Source of the DNA: Liopterus haemorrhoidalis
Lineage: Eukaryota; Arthropoda; Insecta; Coleoptera; Dytiscidae
Direction of reading: 5' to 3'
Assembly: GCA_963971575.1 (NCBI GenBank)
Contig: OZ020616.1
Span: 58,324,907 to 58,388,906, forward strand
Length of the DNA: 64,000 bases
The notes beneath the pieces were generated by a model. It worked only from the letters and a program-made list of their open reading frames with translations. It had not been told where the DNA came from and did not search any database. How positions within the stretch are numbered: position 1 is the stretch's first letter; each line of letters opens with the position of its first letter. Shown here one piece after another: positions 1 through 10,988 of this stretch. The translations under genes were made by a program, and so were the position numbers.

Positions 1-540
1 GTTTCTAAAGGATAGAAAAATTATAAATGAATTGATACGAAGATGCCTCAGAAAGGATCGTTTTCACCCAGAAAACAAAAAAAATTGTAGTAAACATTTT
101 AAACATGAAGAACAAATAAGATTTGTTTTCTTATAAACAATTGTTATTGTATGGTATAGTTTTTTCTGTTAAGATAGTTCTGTTTAAATGAAATATTTTA
201 AATTTTTTAGTACCAGTTTTAACCCAGAAACACCCCCTAAGAAAGAAAATTTTGAGATACCATGCCTATATTTGATCCACGTTCTTACTCTATTGTACCA
301 AATTTCGTTAAAATACGTCCAACCGTTTTTAAAAATTGATATAACCTCAAATTATATTAATTACTATATTATTATAGCAATTTGTTTTTCTATTTTTATT
401 TAAATATTCCTAAAATTATATTTGTATTCGATTTTATTGTTATTTATTAACTGTAATACACTGTCTCGAAAAAAATATCTATTATGAATATAGTCAATAA
501 AAATATTTAAAAACATGCAACATGTATATTTTGTATGGTA
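1..540. other. AT-rich stretch, no gene seen
   Basis: No coding signal is visible. A 71-codon open frame at 188-403 is rich in Ile, Tyr, Phe and Asn, as expected of chance frames in AT-rich DNA, and I recognise no motif. No family repeated elsewhere in the window was recognised here. Confidence 0.4.
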
Positions 541-583
541 GTTTGAACTAAGCCGATATGTGACATATTCCCTCTCACGCTCT

Positions 584-725
584 GATTGGTCAGAAGTTAT
601 GAGACAACCTTTACTTTAATAATCTTGGTGCTCAGCTACCAAATAACATCTGTACATTTGTGTACATGCCTTTGACATCATTCTCTTTATAAAAGAAAAC
701 CCCGAGTGTACGTAGTATCTTGTTT
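584..725 (+). promoter_or_regulatory. candidate RNA polymerase II core promoter
   Basis: An inverted CCAAT box (GATTGG) near 583-588 lies about 100 bp upstream of a good TATA box, TATAAAAG at 688-695. A start site would be expected near 718-725. The nearest downstream ATG (766) opens a 55-codon frame. Spacing and order fit a TATA-type animal promoter. It could equally be a transposon promoter or chance in AT-rich DNA. Confidence 0.3.
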
Positions 726-765
726 TACATTAACTAATTGAACTTTAAACTGTAACTTCGTAAAT

Positions 766-933
766 ATGTGTACGTTCTTGAAGGTCCTTTCTACTCCCAT
801 ATCCGATACAGCATTAGAGAATCCTTTTACAGATTCCCGGAGTTTCAGCGAAATGTTCAGAGTAAATAAACGAAAAGCGACGAGAGTAGAATTCAATTTA
901 ATAACAGAAACAGAAATTCAAAGTTATAAATAA
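766..933 (+). CDS. short hypothetical ORF downstream of a TATA box
   Basis: A 55-codon frame from ATG to TAA, about 75 bp downstream of TATAAAAG. The product is mixed hydrophilic with a central SFSEMFRVNKR segment, less biased than the surrounding chance ORFs. That segment loosely recalls the FRMNK-type stretch near the start of Harbinger-derived proteins, but this is only a resemblance. It may be a first coding exon, a transposon 5' remnant or chance. No convincing donor splice site was identified. Confidence 0.22.
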   Translation: MCTFLKVLSTPISDTALENPFTDSRSFSEMFRVNKRKATRVEFNLITETEIQSYK

Positions 934-1282
934 TAACAAAATGTCGTTATAACTTTCAACTGAACTGGATTATTAAATAACATTTTAATTAATTGTTTTA
1001 TGGATTAAATTCTAATTCAAAAGGACAAGGACACTCGCTAAAATACAAATCTTAATTTTGCAAACATTCAAAATTAGACTTATGGATTCAGACGATTATA
1101 TATAAAGTTCGAGGCTCTATTTGTGCATATTCTTAGCATTTTTACTTTGTTAGCTTTAATATAATTTGCTTGGACCATTTTGACCATTTTTAGAATTTTT
1201 ATGTCTGTGTGTCTGACTGTTCAAGCAAAACTCAAAAACTTCTAATCGGATTTCCATAATATTTTTGTTTCACTCTTATCCA

Positions 1283-1565
1283 AGACTTAATCAAGTTTTT
1301 TTTTATGTGCGTACCTCGGTTAACTAATTCCTGCTTTAATGAAATATTTTGTAAATTTGCTATTAAACAACATATATCCATCTGTATATCCGTCATTCTG
1401 TTTGTCTCTTATGTAAGAGCCAACCCAGGTTATTTTTTGTGTGTATCTCGGTTAATGAATTCCTGATTTAATGAAATATTTTGTAAATCTGCTATTAAAC
1501 AACAAATATCCTTCTGTATATCCGTCAGTATGTTTATCTCTTATGTAAGACCCAATCAAGGGTAG
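1283..1565. repeat. ~132-bp tandem repeat, two units
   Basis: Two direct units about 132 bp apart share landmarks: a C/TTCGGTTAA box, AATTCCTG, TTAATGAAATATTTTGTAAA and CTCTTATGTAAGA. The same unit forms the larger array at 33797-35480. The copies here have diverged more, with AATTCCTG in place of AATTCCCG. No coding function is apparent. Confidence 0.75.
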
Positions 1566-2490
1566 TTTTTACGGGTTTACCCCGCTATTTTTACCCCGAA
1601 AAATTATTTTGTTTCGATTATTTTTCTCCCGTAACTATTATAAGAATGGCATCAGATATTTTTGATGAAAAATATAAATAATTTGATACAACAGCTTCCC
1701 CAAAATTTAAATCACAATTAATTTGGACATTAACGATCGTTTAAACAAGCAATATCCCGTAGTCCAGCAGACAGGACATGGTCTGGGGAAATTTAAATTT
1801 ACTACTGTCAGCAAATGCACATTCCACCAGGACCCTTTGTTCTAGACCGACGCAGCGTCCCGACGCTCTCCATAATGGGACCGTGTTATGCACTATGTGG
1901 ACGCGTTACCTAACTCATAAACTACACTCGCCTTCCAACTATTGAGCTACAGTTTTTTATCCAAGAGAGATATTTCAAAAAAGTTTAAAAGAAAAATGAC
2001 TTTCTTCAACTGAGTTAAAAGTTCTGTATTGATCTTTGTTCAAATTGTTCAAAATTACAAAAATTTGACATTTTTCGAATCAAAATGATTCTTGTCCGCA
2101 AAGTAGGCAAGTCAGCAAAGAACTTGCCTATACAGGCTATCTCTTTAAAATAATAAGTGACCAATATCTGTCTTATTATATATGAATAATAAGAGTTCAA
2201 AAAGAATTAACATAAAATCTCATTTTGAATAAGTATACCCGGTATCTTTTTTGTGATTTTTTATCAGCGCTTAAAACCGAAAAGCAAATATTTGATAAAA
2301 TCAACGATCTACGGTGAAAAATGATTTAATTTGTGTTCGTGAAATGTACAAAAACAGTCATGTGGACGTTGAGTAAATAGATAGGGCTACGATGTTGATT
2401 TGGGTCAAACGCAGTGCTGGACATCCTCCGCGTTATTTGTTAAAACAGGATTGTATTTTCCTCTTTTCCCCTAAGTTTAAACTGAAAAAA
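1566..2490. other. non-coding stretch, no repeat family assigned
   Basis: Mixed AT-rich DNA with a slightly GC-richer patch near 1795-1960. Reverse-strand 1900-1955 contains a sequence resembling a tRNA A box, but without a convincing B box. No open frame of note. Confidence 0.3.
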
Positions 2491-3590
2491 ATCAGCTGTG
2501 GCCACCACAGGACCGACCGCTATCACAAAGTATTTGTATAAAATACATTCTTGCAGCAGAGTAGAAATAACTTGGCCCAATATTTTTTAACAGAGATATT
2601 ATTTATCATGACCATGGAAACGTTACATATAAGTATGAAAAAATTGATTTGAAGTGTGAATATTCACACATTTCAGGGTTTCGCAAGTATATAATAAGTG
2701 AAGGCGGTATGCTGAGTGTGTAGGACAAATTTTACTTTGTAGTAATCACGGCAAAATGAACGATATTTTTAAAATAATTTATCGTCTGTTAATCATATAA
2801 TAAGATAATTATTAAATTTACGCTCTTAAAAATTAAATACAACATTTGTCAAAATATAACTAGAATTTTTACAAAATAATTTCAACATAATAAAAATGCA
2901 AAAAAAAAACAAAAAATAAAATTCACTCAGTACTCGAACTCGAAACCCTTCGTTTACCAGCGAGTTTTAGCTTACGACACCAGTGCTCTAACCAATAACG
3001 CCATCGTATGCCTTGCATGTGAGTGTTTTACATTGGTATAACTTTTGTACTTTGTGAACCAAAACCACAAAATATGCGTTATTTTCCGAAAACATAATCT
3101 GATCAAAAATTCCTGTTGTACTATTTCGGTTCACACCAATATACATTACTTAGAATTTTTTTCGATTTTTAGTTTAAACCATCTGGGCTACAGGGTGTCG
3201 GACAAAATTTTTTTTGCATAATTTTGGCAAAAATCGCATCAAAATAATTTATTTTTCAAAAATAAAAATTTGATCGTTAATCCACGTACTAAGGGCTTTC
3301 ATTTGATACCCTACTCATAATTTAAAAAAAATATTTTTGTTTTCGATGAGCACATATTTGTTTATATTTTTAGGGGGGTATGTTTTTTAGATGTTTTAGT
3401 ATTTTTCCTATGTGCGGGTCAAAGAGTTGTATAAGCATGCCAAATATCAACTCTCTAGGTTTAGCCGTTTGGCTACAATTTTTACCGAACAGACAGACAG
3501 ACAGACAGAGATCCATCGAAATCTCGATATATCAAAATCGGTATGATCACAATACCTCCATTATATAACAAGTTGGCGGTCGGTAAAAAT
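2491..3590 (-). mobile_element. composite of repeat families G and H
   Basis: Read on the plus strand, it starts with the 3' end of family G (2491-2643, with the GGCCACCACAG hairpin and the CCGACCG subterminal box). It passes in an A-run into the 3' end of family H (from 2644, with the GTGTGAATATTCACAC palindrome and AGGGTTTCGCA), and runs through the H body to the (ACAG)n microsatellite at 3489-3509. There it switches to the 5' end of family G (AGATCCATCGAAATCTCG through GGCGGTCGGTAAAAA at 3590). The H 5' end is missing. The simplest reading is an H insertion in G followed by a deletion between the two microsatellites. Confidence 0.7.
2931..3005 (-). other. tRNA-like block inside the H element
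   Basis: The reverse complement has an A-box-like stretch (TGGCGTTATTGGTTAGAGCAC) and a B-box-like stretch (TTTCGAGTTCGAGTA) at tRNA-like spacing, with extra bases between. It sits in the position where other H copies carry other tRNA-like sequences. A working tRNA is unlikely, since I see no acceptor stem pairing. Confidence 0.45.
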
Positions 3591-3774
3591 AAAATGGGTG
3601 CTAAAACAGTGTGGTGGGCCTTGGACCCCCCCCCTCCCAACTGGTGCCTGCACTGTCTGGATATAAGAATTTAATAAATTAAAACCCCAGGTCTCCATTT
3701 TACCGTTTTTGAAATCTGATTTAATTTTTCACTCTTGGCGCTGCCACCAAAACCCATATATAGAATAAAATTAG

Positions 3775-3956
3775 CAGAAAAACAGACAGACAGACAGGAC
3801 AGAGGAACAGACAGACCGACAGACATTATGCTAAAAATAGTCAAAACATTATGTTGGGATCTCAATTCGTGGAGATCCATCGAAATCTCGAAATGTCAAA
3901 ATCGGTATGATCACAATACCTCCCTTATATATTATGTTGGCGTTCGGTAAAAAGAT
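3775..3956 (-). mobile_element. family G 5'-end fragment with GACA microsatellite
   Basis: Contains the (ACAG)n tract, CATTATGCTAAAAATAGTCA, GGAGATCCATCGAAATCTCG, GATCACAATACCTCCCTTA and ends with GGCGTTCGGTAAAAAG. This is the reverse of the 5' end seen complete at 14549. The upstream 3600-3774 matches the flank of the copy at 14380-14548, including the long G/C run (3628-3639), so a larger repeat unit is shared by the two loci. Confidence 0.7.
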
Positions 3957-5056
3957 TAATTGAAAATGATTTGTCGAAACACCGTTATATCTTCATGAGT
4001 ACTATCGGTTATTTTGTTAAAATATTGCCAATCTTTAGTTAAAAAATTCAATCTATTGTCTTATTGAGTTGTGTTTCTTTTTTAAGAAAATAAACTTGGA
4101 GTTAAATTGGAAGTTTTAGGATTCGAAGCACGCTTCTGACGTCTCAAAGGAACAAAGGGCCCGTAAATGTTTTTCCAACACAGAAAAGTTAAACTTTATT
4201 TTAAAATTTTCAAGAAAACTAACAAATTTTTAACTTCTCAAGTAAATTTTCACACATTTCAAGGCATCCAGTAAGTAAAGACCACAGGAGCGAAAGCTGA
4301 ATGTTTCGTACAAAAACGCACCCGGGGGGGGGGGGGCTCAGTGACAGTTGAAGATATAGCAAAAAAGTTGCAGTAAGTATTAGCACAGTTCATCACGTTA
4401 TCATTGACAAGCTCAAGTACAGCAAAACAAGTGCAAGGTGGGTCCCGAAACGCAACAACATAAGGAAACAAGACTCAAAGTGTGTACAGACTTGAAAGAA
4501 CCTATGAAAAGGAAGGTGACCCTTTTCTAAACAAGATTTTAACGTGTGATGAAACTTGGGTTCACCATTTTGAAGCAGAATCCAAAAGACAAAGGATGGA
4601 ATGCAAACACACCAGTTCACCCGTCCGAAAAAAATTCAGAACGCAAGCATCAGCGGGAAAAGTCATGTTGACCGTGTTTTGGTATGCCCGAGGTGTCGTT
4701 TTTCATGTATATTTAGAAGATCAGCCTACAATAAACAGTGCCTACTACTACTGATGAACTAAGTAAAGCCAGCAATGAGAGAAAAACATCGCGGATCTCA
4801 AAGAAAATGCGCGATATTGCTTCACGACAATGCTCGCCCTCTGATCCAAGAAACCATAGAAAAAATGGGTTGGGAGATACTACTTCATCCTCCCTACAGT
4901 CCAGATTTGGCTCCCTCTGATTTTCATTTGTTTGGTCCACTCAAGGAGGCATTACGTGGAAAAAAGTTCAGCGACAACGAGGAAGTCAAAGAATTTGTGG
5001 GAAACTGGCTCAAACAACAAGACAAAGATTTCTTTGCATCAGGTATAAAAAAACTA

Positions 5057-5879
5057 TGGTCTATTTCAAAGTAGAAAAATGTGTGTAAGAAGATAGGAGC
5101 TGTTTGTCCTTGCTTCGGATTGGTTTAGATCATCATCCCTATTACACTGTTAAAATATTGTTTTTAGTCCAAGTTGACAGATGTTCAGTGTCGGACATTG
5201 GAAATATATATTATTTAATTTTTTTCATATATTTTGTTATTATTTACATATTTAGACTTTTATTTATATTGTTGGCGTATATTTTATGGAGAAAATTCTC
5301 CATGTAATTTGTTTTTATGCAGTTATATATATTTTAGGTTATCTGACATATAAATATTTTTTGACAATTGACAATTAACAGATCAAGAGAGAGGACTGAT
5401 GTGAGGCCAAAAGACAGCCCAGCTGATAGTGCCCAAAGAAGAAGTTAATGATATAATTTTTAGACCTTCATATATACATATATTTTTAATTTTTACTTAC
5501 AATAATTATTTAAATAAGAAACTTTAGCTCTGAAGATATATTGTTTGTTTTATTGCTTTATTTAAACTCTTTTAGCCAAATCTCTCTTTTTATATATAGT
5601 ACATAATTTTCAAAATTAATATTTTTTTAACTTTTTCAAATTCCCCATTAAACTGAATTTATGTCGTATAAATAACGTAAATGTATTATCTGCCTTGTTT
5701 ATTTCAATATCTTTTAACCTTTTTTAAATTAAAAAAAAAAAAATCACTTGCTAACCCAGTTACTACGCCCATGTCCAAGTTGTAACTTATTTAAAATTTT
5801 CCGCTGTACTGTATTTGTCTAGTGTAAATCGTACTCGGTTCGCAGCGCTATCTACTTTTTTTTAATTTGAAATAGACCA
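5057..5879. mobile_element. 823-bp TIR element inserted in mariner
   Basis: The ends are TGGTCTATTTCAAA and its inverse TTTGAAATAGACCA, flanked on each side by TA (5055-5056 and 5880-5881). The partial mariner copy at 5968-6200 shows the uninterrupted target (AAAAAACTAATTCATCG), so both ends and the TA duplication are supported inside the window. The interior has no transposase frame. It contains a LINE 3'-end-like piece at 5365-5450. Probably a non-autonomous Tc1/mariner-type element. Confidence 0.72.
5365..5450 (+). pseudogene. LINE 3'-end remnant
   Basis: Translation gives TINRSRERTDVRPKD followed by a stop at 5446. The matching sequence TINRSRWRTYISEAKS is found on the reverse strand near 11470-11530. 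Both resemble the C-terminal tail of non-LTR retrotransposon ORF2 proteins. Only the last tens of codons remain. Confidence 0.4.
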
Positions 5880-6230
5880 TAGTTCATCGTTGGGACAAGT
5901 GTATTAATATTCTTGGGGATTATGTTAAGAAGTAGTAAGTCTCATTTTGTAAAAATACACAGTTTTTTTGACCCAAGAAACCATTGAAAAAATGGGCTGG
6001 GAGATACTGCTTCATCCTTCCTTCAGTCCAGATTTGGCTCCCTCTGATTTTCATTTGTTTGGTCCACTCAAGGAGGCATCACGTGGAAAAAAGTTCAGCG
6101 ACAACGAGGAAGTCAAAGAATTTGTGGGTAAACTGGCTCAAACAATAACACAAAGATTTCTTTGCATCAGGTATAAAAAAACTAATTCATCGTTAGGACA
6201 AGAGTATTAATATTCGTGGGGATTATGTAG

Positions 6231-6770
6231 TTTTCCATGTATCCGGTTCTGTTACAGCGAAATGCTTAAGGGCTAAACTTTTCTAATTTTCAAATTTTAA
6301 TTCTTAAAACTGTTTAGTTATTTATAAAATATATTATTTACATTATGTTTTACAGTTCAACAAGGGAGCCGTTATATGGTTTTTTACACTAATATTATTC
6401 TCAAAACTGCGTAGAATATAACTAAATAAATAATAAGTGTTTCCCAACCGGTGTGCGACAACATATTCTCACGAGATCCGTGCTTTAAGAAGCACTTCAT
6501 GCAGTCTATAAAGAAAGCTCTCGGCAGGAGTATGGCCATGTGAATCAATTCGCCGCGTGAAAGCTCGCCAGAGTCCGGTGTGTCCGGTGGGTCCGGAGCT
6601 CAAATATAAATTCCGGGAGAGGCAGCACGCGGACCTTTTAGCCCCGGAGGATTCCGGCCACACTATATAGACTAAATCACATTCTGTAATATGTATGTAT
6701 ATTACACCAGGAATAGGTTTATGGAAAACATCGTAATCAAGATTAACTGACTGGTTTAACAAACTAAAAA
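6231..6770. other. non-coding, GC-richer patch at 6450-6670
   Basis: The patch includes GTCCGGTGTGTCCGGTGGG and TCCGGAGCTCAAATATAAA. A 125-codon reverse frame across 6469-6846 runs through the end of an H repeat and looks accidental. The patch may be old unique sequence; no function assigned. Confidence 0.3.
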
Positions 6771-7003
6771 TTGAAGTGTGAATTTTCACACATTTTAGGG
6801 TTTCGCAGGTATTTAGTAAGCGAATGATGATTATTCGGGATGCCAAAACAAATTTTATGTTAAAATATTTTTTTTGCTAATTTTAATTCGAATGCCTAAT
6901 ACCATTATTTAGGTTTCTAAATATGTGCAGTATTTTTTTTTTAATGTAGCAAGTTTCATTAATATTTTGAAAATTGCGCCTATGGTTTCCATTGGTTGTT
7001 TTC
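6771..7003 (-). mobile_element. family H 3'-end fragment
   Basis: Carries GAAGTGTGAATTTTCACAC, AGGGTTTCGCAGGTATTTAG and the body up to TTCCATTGGTTGTT, then breaks off. The body to the tRNA-like block and microsatellite is missing. Confidence 0.8.
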
Positions 7004-7039
7004 GATACATCGATGTTTTTTTCCCATCCCTAATTGGAT

Positions 7040-7190
7040 AGTTATCTAACGGATAATGAGACTGACGTATTGAATTCACTGATTGGTATTGACATTTATT
7101 CAGCAGATGAAGTTCCAGATAACCTTATCCGTCAGATAGTTACCTAGAGGTTCACCGGAAGGTGGAAAGACCGGGCCTTAATTACTTAAA
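7040..7190. repeat. truncated copy of the GGCCCGGTCTTTCC repeat
   Basis: The segment from TAGTTATCTAACGGATAATG to AAAGACCGGGCCTTAATTA is the inverse of 32620-32775, including the end CCGGTCTTTCCACCTT. The flank 7190-7300, leading into an H end, also matches 32465-32620 reversed, so a longer block was duplicated. Confidence 0.7.
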
Positions 7191-7300
7191 ATCACTTCTT
7201 TTTTTTTTAATTAGCCATTTTTTTAAGGTCGGTTTGGTAAGAAATGAAGTTTTTTTTTTCAAAGATGTTAAGAATTAATGTTACCAATAAAACAAAAAAA

Positions 7301-7435
7301 TTGATGTGAAGTGTGAATTTTCACACATTTCAGGGTTACGTAGGTATTTAGTAAGTGAATGATGATTATTTGGGATGCCAAAACAAATTTTATATTAAAA
7401 TATTTTTGTTTTGTTAATTTTAATTCGAATGCGAG
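7301..7435 (-). mobile_element. family H 3'-end fragment
   Basis: Contains the TTGATGTGAAGTGTG hairpin end and the subterminal TTTAGTAAGTGAATGATG block, truncated after TTCGAATGCGAG. Confidence 0.75.
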
Positions 7436-9560
7436 TATTTTTAATTAATTTTAATTCGAGTTTTTTCAAATATCTACATTATTTAATTTTTGGTATAAGT
7501 TTGAAGTCAAAAAAACGAAAAAAACGGAAATTTTTTTTTCGAAATTTCTGTTTCCATTTGTAAAAAATTCCATAAAAAAATAAAAAGCAAGAAAAAAAAA
7601 TATCTCGACAGCGTTACCTCAAGAAACTCATAAACTAACGAAATATTTTTGTTTTTTTTTGTTTTAGATGATCCAGTCATTAGTTATGTGTCTCACCGCA
7701 AATCAACTCTTTGTCCTGAACGAAAATTTCAAATTCATGTCACGAGCTTAATTTTCGATATTTTTCAATAAAAAATTTTTTGGATACTCTTCAAAGGTTG
7801 TTATTTACTGTAGGTATTATCCCAATCAAGTTACTATTAACAGTTTTCTAAAAAAAAATCTTGAAAATGGGTATAAAATGTGCTGCTCTGACCATACCCC
7901 CCCCCCCTTAAAATACCGCGTATCGATAACTAAAATTTTCACAAGAGAACAAAATAGCTACAAACATATTTGTAGACTAATGCTTTAGCTACAATTTGCC
8001 GCATCGTACACAAACAATTCACAATTTCATATCTTTTACCAATAAAAGTATCAGATAAATAAAAATTCATTGTTAAATTTGATGTATAGAATGTTATTTT
8101 ATTTCAAATTGTTACTTATGTATAAGAGGGTTTACACTGCCCTTAAAGAAATATAATCATTGTTAATACTTAAAAATAAGTTTATCATCCGAGGCACTAT
8201 TTTTATAGATTTTTTTATTTTTTAAATGTTAAAATTTCAGAGTACTATACCTGTACAAACTGCCGTATACATTCGTTTCCATGTTGCCTTAAAAAGGTTT
8301 GGAGAGTCTCCATTCCTTGCGCAGACAGCAACCGGTATCCATTGTTGTTGTTATTATTATTATTATTATTTCCACCACTGTTGTTATTGTTGTTTACATT
8401 GGCCAAAGAAAAAAACATTTTGGACGGATGAGAAGAAACAATAGTCCACCAAAGTCACATTGCACTATTTCGATCACATTTTATTTATTAAATTAACGTC
8501 ACAAATTCAGTAATGTCTTTCACAAGAAACTTTCTTTAAAATCCCCATTAAAAAATCATGTTCAGCATCTTTTAGGACCTAATTATCCTAAATATAAACC
8601 AACTAAAAATATCTAATTCAGGACTGTATCTAAATATTTACGTCTCTTAAAATCCGTTTTCTCACGCTGTTAAAATATAAAACAGGTTCTTAACGTCACT
8701 CATATAAAAAAATATCCCACTTCTGACACCGAAATTCGATTTGAATAAAACAAATTTCGAAACAGTTTATCACGGAATTATCTCAGAAATAAAACGTCAG
8801 AAAATTTCTATAATTTTTCCGTCAGGTTAACGTTTGAATTATTTTGAAAAGATAATGTCTCGGGATGAATAATGGATGTTTTATTATACGTCAAGTTAGT
8901 ACGAATGCTTTTAAATCAGAACATAGGGGGCGCATTTTTTAATTTTAAACATTCCATACATAATATGGAATTTAGAAAAAATATTACGTAACATAATTCT
9001 CAAGAGCTGAGACTGTAAACAAAAGTTGAATTCGATAACGGTAACTGGCTAAAGACGCGTGCACACATAAAGAATTAATACAAATGAACGTAACGAACTA
9101 CAACGAGCACAAATATTAGCAAATGTCAATTTAATCGAACATGGACAAGAAAGAATGTTTTCAAAAAGTACCTAGAACCAACTTGGGCCTTAATAGCCAA
9201 TGTAAAAAGTTTTAGACCCTAAAACAAAAAAAAAAAACAGCAAAAATGGGGAAGAAAGAAAAAAAATCGCAGGGGCACACGAAAAAATAGAAATTTTTTA
9301 CCAAATTTATTTGCCTCGGTTTCAGCAGCTCGGATGTATTTTGTGCCATATATTCCAAAAATAATCTCTATATTAAGCTAGAGTTAACAGTTTTTGAGTT
9401 ATCGCTCAAAAATTGATTTCGATTGGTTAAAAATCAAAAATTAGAAGGAGTTTTAAATATTTTTTTCATACTCCTTCGATCCTTAATACCTTTGGAGAAA
9501 AACACCTGTGATTGGGATTTTTTTGGGGAATTTTTGATTGATTCTATCACATATTTTTAT
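7436..9560. other. AT-rich non-coding stretch
   Basis: No transposase or host coding frame is recognised. It holds homopolymer A/T runs, a short poly-C (7899-7907) and a (TTG)/(TTA)n microsatellite at 8341-8385 that creates two Val/Ile/Tyr-rich chance frames. Nothing else could be assigned. Confidence 0.35.
8341..8385. repeat. TTR trinucleotide microsatellite
   Basis: TTG repeats pass into about seven TTA repeats. Confidence 0.85.
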
Positions 9561-9754
9561 TACCAGGTCTGGGAAAAAGTTCATGGCGTTTTTGCCGATA
9601 GACGGCGCCAATTGCAAATAACTCAGAAAACACAAATCGCAGCGACACCACTAAGCGCTCGTTGGAAAGGTGACAGTTCGAGCGTTACTTTGAGTGTCTA
9701 AACATCAAAATTTGTGTAGTGGTTGGAAAGTTGTTTGCGTTTGAAAATAGAGAA

Positions 9755-10910
9755 AAGTAATGAAAAATTGCGCTAATATTATTTCGACAAAGGGAAGAAC
9801 GCTGCGCAGGCTTGTGAAAAAATTTGTGCTGTGTACGGTGAAGGTACTTCATCAAAATTTGCTGCGCGATAATGGTTCGCTTTCGTTCCGGTAATTTTAA
9901 TGTGAAAGATGACACGCTCTGGTAGTCCAATCAGTGAAAAATCTGATGAAATTCTTGAAAAAGTCTAGCAAGATAGGCATATCAGCAGTGTCTTTGTGCT
10001 GTGTACGGTGAAGGGTACTTTATCAAAATCTGCTGCGCGGAAATGGTTCCCTTACGTTCTGGTAATTTTAATGTGAAAGATGACTCACGCTCTGGTCGCC
10101 CAATCAGTGAAAAAGTTGAAATTCTTGAAAAAGTTCAGCAAGATAGGCATATCAGCAGTATCGATATTGGTACGGAGCTAGGCATTGACCACAAAACTGT
10201 TTTGAACCATTTACGGAAAGCTGTCTACAAAAAGAAGCTCGATGTGGGTTCCTCATGAGTTGAGCCCGAAAAACATGATCGAATTAACATCTGCGATGCG
10301 CTGCTGAAACGCAATGAAATCGAACCATTTCTAAAACGTGTCATAACCGGTGATGAAAAATGGATCACGTACGACAATCGGAAGCGTAAAAGATGGACAA
10401 GGGATGGTGAGCCGTCACAAGCGTTCGCGAAGCGAGGATTGACGCCGAACAAGGTGATGCTGTGTGTGTGGTGGGACTGGAAGGGAATCGTCCACCATGA
10501 GCTACTTCCAGTTGGTCAGACGATTGATTCTCAACTCTACTGTGGACAACTAGAGAGATTACGCCAGGCAATTGAAAGAAAACGGCCCGTATTGAATAAT
10601 AGGAAAGGTGTTGTTTTTCATCATGAGAACGCAAGACCACACACTTCTTTGATGACCCGTTAAAAATTGCGAGAACTTGGTTGGGAAATTTTGTTGCATC
10701 CACCGTATAGTCCAGACATAGCACCCTCTGACTATCACCTATTCCGATCTCTGCAAAATTATCTCAATTGAATTAAGCTGGTTTCAAAAGAAAACCAATT
10801 GATTCAGTTTTTCAACCAGAAACCACAAAGTTCTTCACCGATGGCATCATGGCTCTACCCGAAAAATGGCGAAACGTTGTCGATAATAATGGAGCATATT
10901 TGGTTTAAAT
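9755..10910 (+). pseudogene. mariner DD34D transposase pseudogene
   Basis: N-terminal GKNAAQACEKICAVYGEG (9795-9850), the GRP linker and HELSPKNM are visible in different frames. The catalytic core reads VITGDEKWITYD, then VVFHHENARPHTS, then YSPDIAPSDYHLF. The spacing between the second and third acidic positions is 34, as in mariners. The second position is Glu (GAG at 10625-10627) where the family has Asp. A stop (TAA 10662-10664) replaces the Gln codon after MTR, frames shift near 10255-10290, and a 170-bp duplication disrupts the N-terminus. It is inactive. Confidence 0.9.
9823..10162 (+). repeat. 170-bp tandem duplication within mariner
   Basis: 9823-9992 and 9993-10162 are direct repeats; both start TTTGTGCTGTGTACGGTGAA and end ATCAGCAGTRTC. 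The copies differ by scattered changes: the first has GGTAGTCC and stops, the second GGTCGCCC and an open frame. The duplication is therefore not very recent, or one copy arrived by conversion. Confidence 0.9.
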
Positions 10911-10988
10911 AAATTCATTTTCACACTATAACAAAACCAGTTGAATTTTACTAAAAAACGCCACGAATATTATGAATCCTATTGAGTA

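Larger units (their letters stand above)
4330..6190 (+). pseudogene. SETMAR-like mariner transposase, broken and interrupted
   Basis: The frames at 4482-4754 and 4775-5056 encode the core of a Tc1/mariner DDD transposase. First catalytic Asp is in CDETWVHHFE, second in LLHDNARP, third in YSPDLAPSDFHLF. The N-terminal helix-turn-helix part (4340-4480) is in broken frames. Only 30 residues separate the second and third Asp, against 34 in the family; four residues after NARP look deleted in frame. An 823-bp MITE interrupts the C-terminus at 5056. A second partial C-terminal copy, with the same KKFSDNEEVKEFVG segment, lies at 5968-6190. A poly-G run at 4323-4336 also breaks the 5' part. It cannot encode an active enzyme. 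Confidence 0.85.
9561..10988 (+). mobile_element. full-length mariner element
   Basis: The inner parts of both ends share TTCATGGCGTTTTT (9580-9593) and, inverted, AAAAAACGCCACGAA (10954-10966). The outermost bases match poorly, so the precise right limit and the TA duplication are uncertain. About 1.4 kb, close to the usual mariner size. It encloses the broken transposase at 9755-10910. Confidence 0.75.

Noticed and set aside
1898..1956. tRNA-like stretch on the reverse strand (GTAGCTCAATAGTTGGAAGG)
   Set aside because: A-box-like motif only; no B box and no acceptor or T-arm pairing.
4323..4336. Long G and C runs (also 3628-3639, 7899-7907, 14496-14509, 38671-38679, 60689-60706) as possible G-quadruplex or regulatory sites
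   Set aside because: Single homopolymer runs in decayed repeats; no paired G-tracts and the lengths may be sequencing-sensitive.
6469..6846. 125-codon reverse frame
   Set aside because: Runs across the end of an H repeat into unrelated sequence; the H part is open by chance and occurs elsewhere without continuation.
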